Source of the DNA: JALOLG01 sp963776935
Lineage (GTDB): Bacteria > Actinomycetota > Acidimicrobiia > Acidimicrobiales > Ilumatobacteraceae
Reading direction: 5' to 3'
DNA: 64,000 bases
Assembly: GCA_963776935.1 (NCBI GenBank)
Contig: CAVZOP010000015.1
Span: forward strand, 186,001-250,000
Positions 43,956 to 52,348 of the stretch are shown here, piece by piece. Below the pieces are notes generated by a model that was given only the letters and a program-made list of their open reading frames with translations, ran no database searches and had not been told where the DNA came from. How positions within the stretch are numbered: position 1 is the stretch's first letter; the number at the start of each line of letters is the position of its first letter. The position numbers were made by a program, and so were the translations under genes.

Positions 43956-46024
43956 GCGAGCGGAGCGAGCTCACAATTGATTCGGCGGGCTGTTCGCCGC
44001 GCAGCGGCGAAACGCTCACTGGTGCGCTGAGGCCACGAATGGGGCTTGGGGTGTCATGCGGCGTGGGCGGTGCACCAGTGAGCGTCGTCGCCATCGGTGG
44101 GACGGCGCCGTTCGAACGCACCGCGCGGCCGCGCTGGGTGGTGCCGGCCATCGGAGCGGGGCTGCTCGTCGCGCTGCAACTCGCGTTGCGATCACTCGAC
44201 CGCTTCGTCGACGGCTTCCCCGACAGCTTGTACATCCACCTCGCCGATCCGATCGACGATCTGCAGGACTGGATCCAGGACAACCGCCTCACCTCCCCAC
44301 TTTTCACGTGGTTCCTCGAGCCGTTCCGGCACCGCGTCGACTCCACGCTCGACTCGCTCACCGACTTCTTCCTGGCGCTGCCGTGGTTCACCCTGCCCGT
44401 CGTGGTGTTCGCGCTCGTCGTCAGGACCGGTCGCTGGCGCTCGGCGATGTTCGCCGCCGGGTGCATGGCGTTCCCCGGCGTCGTCGGGCTGTGGGAACCG
44501 GCGATGGAGACACTGTCGCTGATGATCGTGTCGGTCGCGCTGGCGGTCGTGGTCGGCGTTCCGCTCGGCATCCTCGCCGCCCTGAACGAGCGGGCCAGCC
44601 GGGTCATGCGGCCCGCTCTCGACGCCATGCAGACCGTCCCGTCGACGGCCTACCTGGTGCCGGCCGTGCTCCTGTTCGGCATCGGGCAGGTCCCGGCCGC
44701 CGTGGCCACGCTCATCTACGCGCTGCCGCCCGTCGTGCGCCTCACCGCGCTCGGCATTCGCCACGTTCCGAGCGACACGGTCGAGGCCGGCTACATGTTC
44801 GGGTCGTCGCGGCGTCAACTGCTCACCAAGGTGCAACTCCCGCAGGCCGTCCCGTCGATCGTCACCGGCATCAACCAGACGATCAACATGGCGCTCGGCA
44901 TCGTGGTGATCGCCGCCCTCGTCGGCGCGGGCGGGCTCGGGGAAGCCGTGCTCGAGTCGCTGCGGCTGCGCGCACCGGGACGGGGACTCGTCATCGGCGC
45001 CGCGATCGTCTCGCTGGCGCTCGTCTTCGACCGCGTGACACGGTCGTTCATCGAACGACCGACGCCGATGCCGAACGCCCCATCGCGCCGCGGTCGCACG
45101 TCGTTCGTCGCCGGCGCCATCGTCGTGGCCGTCGTCGTGGCCAAGGTCGCCGGCTGGATCGAGTTCCCCGTGTCGTGGGGGACCGACTTCGCCGACCCGA
45201 TCGACGACGCGATCACATGGATCCGCGACCACGTCCGGTGGCTCACCAAGGACGTCAACGACTTCATCGTCCGCGACATCTGGGTGCGCACGACCAGCTG
45301 GCTCAAATCCACGATCGCCTGGCCCGTGCTGGTGATCGGAACGGCCGCGCTCGGCTTGTGGGTGAAGGGCTGGTGGTTGGCGCTGTTCTGCGGCGCCGCG
45401 GTGTTCGGCATCGGTCTGGTCGGGTTGTGGGACCCGGCGATCGACACGCTCGTCCAGGTGCTCATGGCGGTGGTGATCGCGGCCGCGATCGCGTTGCCGC
45501 TCGGCGTCTGGCTGGGTCGCCATCCCCGTGCCGAGACGGCGGTGTCACCGTTCCTCGACGCGATGCAGACGATCCCGTCGCTCGTCTACGCGATCCCGTT
45601 CGTCATGATCTTCTCGGTCGGGATCGTGCCGGGCGGCATCATCGCGTCCGTCCTCTACGCGATCCCACCAGGCGTGCGGGTCAGCGCCCTCGGCGTGCGC
45701 GGGGTGCCGGAGTCGACGATCGAGGCAGCCACCACGTTCGGGGCCTCGCGCCGCCAGGTGTCGTGGGGGGTGCGGATCCCGCTCGCCCTGCCGGCGATCA
45801 TGCTGGCCGTCAACCAGGTCATCCTGATGGTGGTGGCGATGGTCGTGATCGCCGGGCTCACCGGAGGCGGCGGCCTCGGCTACCTCATCATCGACACGTT
45901 CACGCGCAACGAGATCGGCCAGGGCTTCGAGGTGGCGATCGCCCTGACGTTGATGGCGATGGTGCTCGACCGCCTCACCCAAGCCCTCGCCGAACGCTTC
46001 CAACCCCCCGCCGCCGCCCGCTGA
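43952..46024 (+). CDS. Glycine betaine ABC transporter permease, two ProW-type domains fused
   Basis: A 690-residue membrane protein with two BPD_transp_1 domains. The first spans about residues 190-365 (GVPLGILAALNERASRVMRP; loop VPSDTVEAGYMFGSSRRQLL). The second spans about 500-680 (ALPLGVWLGRHPRAETAVSP; loop VPESTIEAATTFGASRRQVS). Each has the EAG/EAA-type coupling helix and shares DAMQTVPSTAYLVPA or DAMQTIPSLVYAIPF, evidence of internal duplication. GTG 43952 overlaps the ATPase stop (GTGA). The first 42 residues look non-coding and carry an inverted repeat (CTCACTGGTGC near 44012, GCACCAGTGAG near 44072). GTG 44078 is an alternative start. Confidence 0.88.
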   Translation: MSERSELTIDSAGCSPRSGETLTGALRPRMGLGVSCGVGGAPVSVVAIGGTAPFERTARPRWVVPAIGAGLLVALQLALRSLDRFVDGFPDSLYIHLADPIDDLQDWIQDNRLTSPLFTWFLEPFRHRVDSTLDSLTDFFLALPWFTLPVVVFALVVRTGRWRSAMFAAGCMAFPGVVGLWEPAMETLSLMIVSVALAVVVGVPLGILAALNERASRVMRPALDAMQTVPSTAYLVPAVLLFGIGQVPAAVATLIYALPPVVRLTALGIRHVPSDTVEAGYMFGSSRRQLLTKVQLPQAVPSIVTGINQTINMALGIVVIAALVGAGGLGEAVLESLRLRAPGRGLVIGAAIVSLALVFDRVTRSFIERPTPMPNAPSRRGRTSFVAGAIVVAVVVAKVAGWIEFPVSWGTDFADPIDDAITWIRDHVRWLTKDVNDFIVRDIWVRTTSWLKSTIAWPVLVIGTAALGLWVKGWWLALFCGAAVFGIGLVGLWDPAIDTLVQVLMAVVIAAAIALPLGVWLGRHPRAETAVSPFLDAMQTIPSLVYAIPFVMIFSVGIVPGGIIASVLYAIPPGVRVSALGVRGVPESTIEAATTFGASRRQVSWGVRIPLALPAIMLAVNQVILMVVAMVVIAGLTGGGGLGYLIIDTFTRNEIGQGFEVAIALTLMAMVLDRLTQALAERFQPPAAAR

Positions 46025-46066
46025 CCCCGGACCGGCCGCCGCGCGACACCGTCACCCGTCCTCGCC

Positions 46067-46213
46067 CCAAATCGAACAGTTCACCCGCACGCGCACACGT
46101 CGGCGAGACAACTCGAACTGTTCGACTTTCCGCGACGGACCCAGCGTGCGCCAAATCGAACAGTTCACCCGCACGCGCAGACGTCGTAGCGATAGGTCGA
46201 ACTGTTCGACTTG
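46067..46213. repeat. Two tandem 62-bp hairpin units between convergent genes
   Basis: Copies at 46067-46129 and 46151-46213 each begin CCAAATCGAACAGTTCACCC and end GAACTGTTCGACTT. Within each, AAATCGAACAGTTC pairs with GAACTGTTCGACTT (one mismatch) around about 34 bases that are also similar (GCACGCGCA-ACGTCG). They fill the gap between the permease stop and the L,D-transpeptidase stop, so they may act as terminators, but tandem duplication is unusual. Confidence 0.8.
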
Positions 46214-46246
46214 CGTGCACAGATGGCACGTCACGCGGGCGGCGGG

Positions 46247-47338
46247 TCAGAGGACGACGACGGTGGTGCCGATGTCGGCGAAGTCCCACATGAACTGGGC
46301 GTCGCGGTTGGCCTGGCGCTGGCAGCCGCCGGAGAGGCGGGTGCCGAGCTCGGCCTCGGTCTGGTACGGCGAGTTGTCCGTGCGCAGCAACGGGATCGCG
46401 TGGAACCCGAGGTGACCGATGTCGGTCTGGTACCACCGGACCATCAGCGGCAGCAGCGCCTTGCCGTTCCACGCCGTCGAGACTTCGGACTTGCTGTACA
46501 CCTGGTGGGTGCCTGGCACCTCGTTGGAGTACTGGCTACCCGAGACGAGCCACGACCGGATGATGTTCTCGTCCTTGTCGATCGCCCACACGCGCTGGCC
46601 GGCACGCTCGTACACGACCCGCCGTCCCGATCCCGAGTTCGCCGGGACCGGCGGCGCCCCGTCTCCGGTGCTCGCCACCGACGACAGCGGGTATCCCCAC
46701 GCGTCGACCGCTCCGGCCGCCGGCGGTGGGGTGCGGGTGACGAACGACTCCTCCTCGGGCCAGATCTCGAGCGACAGTGCGGTCTCGCGACCGACCACGC
46801 CGTCGACGTACAGGTTGCGCTCCTCCTGCACCCGCTTCACGGCGTCGAACGTCGCCTGGTCGAACTGTCCCGACACGGTGCCGGTGAAGTAGCCGGCCTT
46901 GGCAAGCGCACCCTGCAGGCAGCTCACGCTCTCGCCGGACTCACCGTGGCGCAACGACAGCACGGTCATGAGGCACGCGCCGCCACTCGCCTCATCCGCG
47001 CTCGACAGCTCGGCGGAGGTCGCCTCGTCGACGACATCGAGGTCGGGCAGCGAGTCGGTGGACGCCGTTGCCGCCGCCGGATCGGTGGCGGTGCTGGCGT
47101 CAGCGGACGTCGCGCCCGCGACGCTCGAGTCGGTCGCTTCGGGTGTCGCCGCTGCCAGTGACTGGATCTGCTCGGATGCGGCGTTCGTCTCCGAGCCGCG
47201 ACCCGCCTGGGCGATGGCGATCAGCCCGATCGCCGTGCCGACGACCACGATGATCGCGATCCGCGCCTCACGATCGCGCTGGGTCGCGGGCATCCGGCGC
47301 CTCGATTGCCGCGGCTTTCTGTGATCGGTGTTGGTCAT
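46247..47338 (-). CDS. L,D-transpeptidase (YkuD) with peptidoglycan-binding domain
   Basis: A 363-residue membrane-anchored protein. Basic cytoplasmic residues precede a TM helix (ARIAIIVVVGTAIGLIAIAQ) and a Thr/Ala linker. A PG_binding_1 domain follows (SVSCLQGALAKAGYFTGTVS, FDAVKRVQEERNLYVDGVVG). The YkuD catalytic domain contains RVWAIDKDENIIRSWLVSGS, the His in GHLGFHAIPL, and the active-site Cys in TRLSGGCQRQANRDAQFMW. It would cross-link or modify cell-wall peptides outside the membrane. ATG 47338 is chosen over 47368 because the cationic N terminus begins there. Confidence 0.9.
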   Translation of the reverse strand: MTNTDHRKPRQSRRRMPATQRDREARIAIIVVVGTAIGLIAIAQAGRGSETNAASEQIQSLAAATPEATDSSVAGATSADASTATDPAAATASTDSLPDLDVVDEATSAELSSADEASGGACLMTVLSLRHGESGESVSCLQGALAKAGYFTGTVSGQFDQATFDAVKRVQEERNLYVDGVVGRETALSLEIWPEEESFVTRTPPPAAGAVDAWGYPLSSVASTGDGAPPVPANSGSGRRVVYERAGQRVWAIDKDENIIRSWLVSGSQYSNEVPGTHQVYSKSEVSTAWNGKALLPLMVRWYQTDIGHLGFHAIPLLRTDNSPYQTEAELGTRLSGGCQRQANRDAQFMWDFADIGTTVVVL

Positions 47339-47573
47339 GACGTCGTGCTCTGCCCGAGAAGCTGGCACCCGGCGGGACCGGGTTCGTGGGGGGTGAGGTC
47401 GAGGCCGGGCGTTGTCCAGCCGCTGTTCGCGAGAATCATCGGGATCTTACCGGACGCCGCACCCGGACTGTGGGAACCCAGACTCGCGAGTCCCAACCGA
47501 CGGTCTACGAGAACGCACGATGGCCCCCGGTCACGTTCGAGCCGACGCATCGCGAGTCCACGCACCGATCGAT

Positions 47574-48476
47574 CTACGGGAAGGCACCCTGCATTCGTGC
47601 CGCTGCCAGCGTGTTCTCCAGCAGGCAGGCGATGGTCATCGGGCCGGTGCCACCGGGCATCGGGGTGATCGCACCGGCGATCGCCTGGACGGCCTCGAAG
47701 TCGACGTCGCCGACGATGCCGGCCTCGGTCCGTGACACACCGACGTCGATGACGGCCGCGCCAGGCCGCACGTGGTCGGCGGTGATCATCCGGGCCGAAC
47801 CGGCGGCGGCGATCACGATGTCGGCTTCTCGACACACGCCGGCGAGATCGGCGGTGCGGGAGTGCGCCAGCGTCACGGTGGCGTCGGTCCCCTTGCGGCC
47901 GAGCAGCAGCACCATCGGCAGTCCCACGAGCGTCGAGCGTCCGACGACGACGGCACGCTTGCCCGACGTGGCGACGCCGTACCGTTCGAGCAGCCGCATC
48001 ACACCGAGCGGGGTGCAGCCGACGTGCCCCGGCTGGCCGCGCAGTAGACGCCCCATCGAGCTCTCGGTCAACCCGTCGACGTCCTTGGCGGTGGGCACCC
48101 TGGCGAGCACGGCCTCGGCGTCGAGCCCGGCGGGGAGTGGGAGCTGGCACAAGATGCCGTGCACCGAAGCATCGGCGGCCAGGGCGTCGACGGCGTCTTC
48201 CACCTCGGCCTGGGACGCCGTCTCGGGCAACTCGATGCCCAGCGATCGCATGCCGGCCTCCTCGGCCTTCTTGTGCTTCGAACGCACGTAGATCTGGCTC
48301 GGCTTGTCGACGCCGACCAGGACCGTCGCCAGGCAGACCGGCGGCGATCCGGCGGCGTCGATCTCGCTGCGGAGCCGCGCCACGATCTCGTCGCGCAGCC
48401 GGTTGCCGTTCATCAGCACCGCGCCGCCCGGCGTGCGCTCGAACTCCAACGCGGACTCCGCGGCACCCACGGCCAT
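47574..48476 (-). CDS. folD: Methylenetetrahydrofolate dehydrogenase/cyclohydrolase
   Basis: A 300-residue FolD of normal length. The catalytic Lys is within YVRSKHKKAEEAGM. HGILCQLPLPAGLDAEAVLA and PTAKDVDGLTESSMGRLL hold the folate site. The NADP Rossmann part is GKRAVVVGRSTLVGLPMVLL, ending TPMPGGTGPMTIACLLENTL. It converts methylene-H4folate to formyl-H4folate. ATG overlaps the fhs stop (TGATG at 48474-48478), so fhs and folD are translationally coupled. Here it would run oxidatively on C1 units from demethylation. Confidence 0.93.
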   Translation of the reverse strand: MAVGAAESALEFERTPGGAVLMNGNRLRDEIVARLRSEIDAAGSPPVCLATVLVGVDKPSQIYVRSKHKKAEEAGMRSLGIELPETASQAEVEDAVDALAADASVHGILCQLPLPAGLDAEAVLARVPTAKDVDGLTESSMGRLLRGQPGHVGCTPLGVMRLLERYGVATSGKRAVVVGRSTLVGLPMVLLLGRKGTDATVTLAHSRTADLAGVCREADIVIAAAGSARMITADHVRPGAAVIDVGVSRTEAGIVGDVDFEAVQAIAGAITPMPGGTGPMTIACLLENTLAAARMQGAFP

Positions 48477-50172
48477 CAGCTCAGCCCCACGATCTCGCCG
48501 TTCTCGTCGAAGTCGATGATCGACGCCGCCGGGTGGCCGCCGAGGCCCGGCATCGTGCGCATCTCACCGCAGATCGGGTACACGAAGCCGGCGCCGACGG
48601 ACGCCCTGACCTCGCGCACGCTCAACGTGTGGCCGGTCGGCGCGCCCTTCAGTGATGCGTCACCGGAGATCGACAGGTGGGTCTTGGCGATGCACACCGG
48701 CAGGTGACCGAACCCGTTGTCGGTGTAGTTGGCGAGCTGACGGTTGGCGACGGGCGTGTACTCGACCCGCTCGGCGCCGTAGATGTTGGTGGCGACGGCC
48801 TCGATCTTGTCCTTCAGCGATGCGTTGTCCGGGTACAGGAAGTGGAACCTGCTCGGCTCCTCGCACGCCTCGACCACGGCGTGCGCCAGATCGGTCGCGC
48901 CCGCCCCGCCGTCGGCGAAGTGCGTGCAGACCGCGACCCGCGCCCCATCTCCTCGGCGACGCGGCGGATCGCGGCGTGCTCCGAATCGTGGTCGGTGGGG
49001 AAGCCGTTGATCGCCACGACGGGGATGACACCGTGCGCCTTGACGTTCTGGATCTGCTTGCGGAGGTTCGCCGCGCCGGCATCGACGTCGTCGGGGTTCT
49101 CACGCAGCAGATCGGCGGGGAGATCCCTGCCAGCGACGATCTTGTACTTGCCGGAGTGCGCCTTCAGCGCCCGGACGGTCGCGACGAGCACGGCGGCGTC
49201 GGGCACCAGGCCCGAGTTGCGGCACTTGATGTTGAAGAACCGCTCGGCGCCCATGTCGGCGCCGAAGCCGGCCTCGGTGATCAGGTAGTCGCCGGCGTGG
49301 ATACCGATCAGGTCGGCGACGATCGAGCTGTTGCCGTGGGCGATGTTGCCGAACGGGCCGGCGTGGACGATCACCGGCGTGTTCTCGAGCGTCTGCAGCA
49401 GGTTCGGCTTGATCGCCTCACGCATGATCACGGCCATCGACCCGGCGCCATGCAGCTCTTCCGCCGTGACCGGCGTGCCGGTCTTCGTGTACCCGACGAC
49501 GATGCGGCCCATCCGGGCCCGCAGGTCCTCGAGCGACGTCGCCAGGGCGAGGATCGCCATCACCTCGGACGCGGCGGTGATGTCGAACCCGGTCTGGCGG
49601 ACGATGCCGTCCTCCTTGCCGCCGAGCCCGATCACGATGTTGCGCAGCGCCCGATCGTTGACGTCGAGCACTCGTCGCCACGTGATGTTGTACAGGTCGA
49701 GGCCCAGCTCGTTGCCCTGGTGGAGGTGGTTGTCGAGCATCGCCGACAACAGGTTGTGGGCGGCCGTGACGGCGTGGAAGTCGCCGGTGAGGTGGAGGTT
49801 GAGCAGGTCCATCGGGATGACCTGGCTGTAGCCGCCGCCGGCCGCGCCGCCCTTGATGCCGAACGTGGGACCCATCGACGGCTGGCGCAGGGCGATGACC
49901 GACCGCTTCCCGATGTGCTTCATCGCCTGCCCGAGACCGACCGTGGTGGTGGTCTTGCCCTCGCCGAGCGGCGTCGGCGTGATGGCCGTGACGACGACGT
50001 ACTTGGCCTTGGGACGGTCACTCAGCTCTTCGATCGCCTCGAGGCGGATCTTGGCGAGGCTCGAGCCGTGGGGCTCGAGGAGGTGCTCGCCGATGCCCAT
50101 CTGCGACGCGATCTCGAGCAGCGGCTTCGGCGTCGCCGCTCGGGCGATCTCCAGGTCTGATGGGAAGGACAT
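48476..50172 (-). CDS. fhs: Formate-tetrahydrofolate ligase, frameshifted as read
   Basis: ATG 50172 starts MSFPSDLEIARAATPKPLLE. The P-loop is TPTPLGEGKTTTTVGLGQAM, then SVIALRQPSMGPTFGIKGGA, TGDFHAVTAAHNLLSAMLDN and GAERFFNIKCRNSGLVPDAA. After RRVAEEMG the frame breaks in the C-run at 48943-48946. Inserting one base restores GARVAVCTHFADGGAG and rejoins the frame with HFLYPDNASLKDKI and SGDASLKGAPTGHTLSVRE, giving about 565 residues, normal for Fhs. It makes formate plus ATP from formyl-H4folate when run in this direction. A single-base loss in a homopolymer makes read error likely. Confidence 0.88.
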
Positions 50173-50192
50173 GGTCGTACCTTTTTGATCTC

Positions 50193-50234
50193 GTCGGCTT
50201 GAATCTTGTCGGCTTGAATCTTGTCGGCGTCCTT
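50193..50234. repeat. Tandem 15-bp repeat in the fhs leader
   Basis: GTCGGCTTGAATCTT occurs twice in tandem (50193-50222), followed by the degenerate unit GTCGGCGTCCTT. It lies 20-60 bases upstream of the fhs ATG on the minus strand. No riboswitch fold was recognised. Confidence 0.7.
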
Positions 50235-50289
50235 GTCGGCTGACCTCGGCGCGAGTGTCGCACACGGCATTGTTCCACGATCCGGGTCT

Positions 50290-50306
50290 GTTCCGCGGTG
50301 CGGAAC
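50290..50306. promoter_or_regulatory. Perfect palindrome GTTCCGC-GGT-GCGGAAC in the fhs-fdhA divergon
   Basis: A 17-base perfect inverted repeat with 7-base arms, centred between fhs (start 50172, minus) and fdhA (start 50349, plus). It matches the iclR-MFS site at 40109-40125 in GTTCC-N4-TGCGG-N-AC. The second base block TACAGT (50337-50342) ends seven bases before GTG 50349, consistent with a leaderless fdhA transcript that this site could control. Confidence 0.55.
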
Positions 50307-50348
50307 GTCGAGCGGATTTGCGTGGGGTGCGACGACTACAGTCGGAGC

Positions 50349-52286
50349 GTGCCACGTCAACATCGTTACGTGCCGTACAGCAGGCTCACGCAGCCCCTCG
50401 TCCGCGACAACGGGGAACTGCGGCCGGCCAGCTGGCACGAAGCGCTGGGGCGTGCCGCCGATGGCTTCCGGGCCATTCGCGACACGCACGGCGGCCAGGC
50501 GATCGGGTTCTTCTCGTGCTCGAAGTCGACCAACGAGATGAACTACATCGTCCAAAAGCTGGCTCGCGCTGCAGCCGGCACCAACAACATCGACTCCTGC
50601 AACCGCACTTGACACGCTCCCAGCGTGGTCGGTCTGGCCACAGTGTTCGGAGCAGGCGGTGGCACCTCGTCGTACGCGGAGATCGAGGACACCGATGTCA
50701 TCGTGATGTGGGGATCGAACGCGCGCGACGCGCACCCGATCTTCTTCCATCACGTCCTGCAGGGCGTGCGCAACGGCGCCAAGCTCTACGTCGTCGACCC
50801 GCGCCGCAGCTCGACGGCGCAGTTCGCCGATGTCTGGCTCGGGCTCGAAGTCGGCACCGATGTCGCGCTGTCGAACACGATCGCCCGCGAGATCATCCAT
50901 GCCGGGCTCGTCAACACGGTGTTCATCGAACGCGGTACGACCGGCTTTGCCGAGTACGCGGCGTCGGTCGAGGAGTGGACGCTCGAGCGTGGCTCGCAGG
51001 TCACCGGAGTCCCGATCGAGGCGATCCGTGAGCTCGCCCACGCCTACGCCCGCGCCGACCGGGCGCAGATCTGCTGGACGCTCGGCATCACCGAGCACCA
51101 CAACGGTGTCGACAACGTGCTCGCCCTCATCAACCTGTCGCTGCTGTGCGGCCACGTCGGCCGGTGGGGCGCCGGGCTCAACCCGTTGCGCGGCCAGAAC
51201 AACGTCCAAGGCGGCGGCGACATGGGCGCCCTTCCGACCAAGCTGCCCGGGTTCCAGGACGTCGAGGACCCCATCGCCCGCGCAAAGTTCGAGGCCAAGT
51301 GGGGCGTCACGATCCCGCCCGAGAACGGTTGGCACCTCACCGAGATGTTCGAGGCCATGGCACGCGGCGCGCTCAGAGGATTGTTCGTGATCGGCGAGAA
51401 CCCCGCCCAGTCGGAGGCCGACGTCAGCCACTCGATCGGGCTGCTGCGCGACCTCGACCATCTCGTCGTGCAGGACATCTTCCTCACCAAGACCGCCGAG
51501 CTCGCCGACGTCGTCCTGCCGGGGTCGGCCTCGTGGTGCGAGGCCAACGGCACGGTCACCAACTCCGAGCGCCGCGTGCAACTGGTCCGCAAGGCGCTCG
51601 ACCCGCCCGGCGACGCCCGCGACGACATCGAGATCCTGCTCGCCATCGCCGCCAACCTCGGTCACGAGTGGACCTACGGATCAACCGAGGAGATCTGGAA
51701 CGAGCTGCGCTCGTTGTCGCCGATGCACGCCGGCATGTCGTACGCGCGGCTCGCCGAGCTGGGCGGCATCCAGTGGCCGTGCTACTCCGAGGACCGCCTC
51801 GAGCCGTCGTTCCTGCACGGTCGACTGTGGGCCGACGACCCCGCCGATCGCGGCCGCCTGGCCCCGTTCAGCGTGGTCATCGACGATCCACCGGTCGACC
51901 TGCTCGACGACGAGTATCCCTTGCGGCTCACGACCGGGCGGCGGCTCGACTCGTACAACACGGGGGTGCAGTCCGGCGGGTTCCAGAGCCCACTGCGCTT
52001 CGGCGAGACGATCGACGTCTCCCCGGAGGACGCCGAGCGGCTCGTGCTCCACGACGACGAGATCGTCCGCGTCGTCTCGCGGCGCGGGGCGGTCGAAGCC
52101 CCCGTGCGCATCGACCACGCGCTCCGGCCGGGTCTGGTGTTCATGACGTTCCACTTCCCCGACGAGATCCAGACCAACTTGTTGACGATCGACGCCACCG
52201 ACCCGAAGTCGGGAACCGCCGAGTTCAAGGCCGCCGCGGTTCGCATCGACAAGATCGCCGACCGCGTGCCGACAGCGGCAGACTGA
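50349..52286 (+). CDS. fdhA: Formate dehydrogenase catalytic subunit with selenocysteine (TGA read through)
   Basis: A 645-residue molybdopterin oxidoreductase interrupted only by TGA at codon 88 (50610-50612). Around it the protein reads AAAGTNNIDSCNRT-U-HAPSVVGLATVFGA, matching the Sec140-His141 active site of E. coli FdhF (CARV-U-HGPSVAG). Both sides continue the family in the same frame: YSRLTQPLVRDNGELRPASW before it; IVMWGSNARDAHPIFFHHVL, GQNNVQGGGDMGALPTKLPG and LVVQDIFLTKTAELADVVLP after it. The N-terminal [4Fe-4S] domain is absent and is found at 54145-55074. It oxidises formate at a Mo or W bis-pterin site. GTG 50349 is chosen for its leaderless promoter; 50298 is an alternative. 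Confidence 0.9.
50610..50641 (+). promoter_or_regulatory. Sec codon and bacterial SECIS-like hairpin
   Basis: TGA 50610-50612 is followed by 18 bases and then GGTCT (50631-50635), the loop sequence and the distance of the E. coli fdhF SECIS. GTGGTC (50625-50630) pairs with GGCCAC (50636-50641) in six pairs including one U-G, holding GGUCU as the loop. SelB recognises such an apical loop to insert selenocysteine. Confidence 0.85.
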
Positions 52287-52348
52287 CCGTCGATGTGCTG
52301 GCTGGGCAACGTGCTCGTTGAATCGAAGAGCCGGGTCGGATCGGCCGG

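Noticed and set aside
48476..50172. Frame break in fhs as a second selenocysteine or programmed frameshift
   Set aside because: The two parts are in different frames, joined by a one-base loss in a C-run, with no slippery heptamer or hairpin signature. Read error or mutation is simpler.
50298..50348. Longer FdhA start at GTG 50298
   Set aside because: The added 17 residues lack the family's Fe-S motif and overlap the palindromic operator. GTG 50349 has a leaderless-type -10 box. It remains an alternative only.
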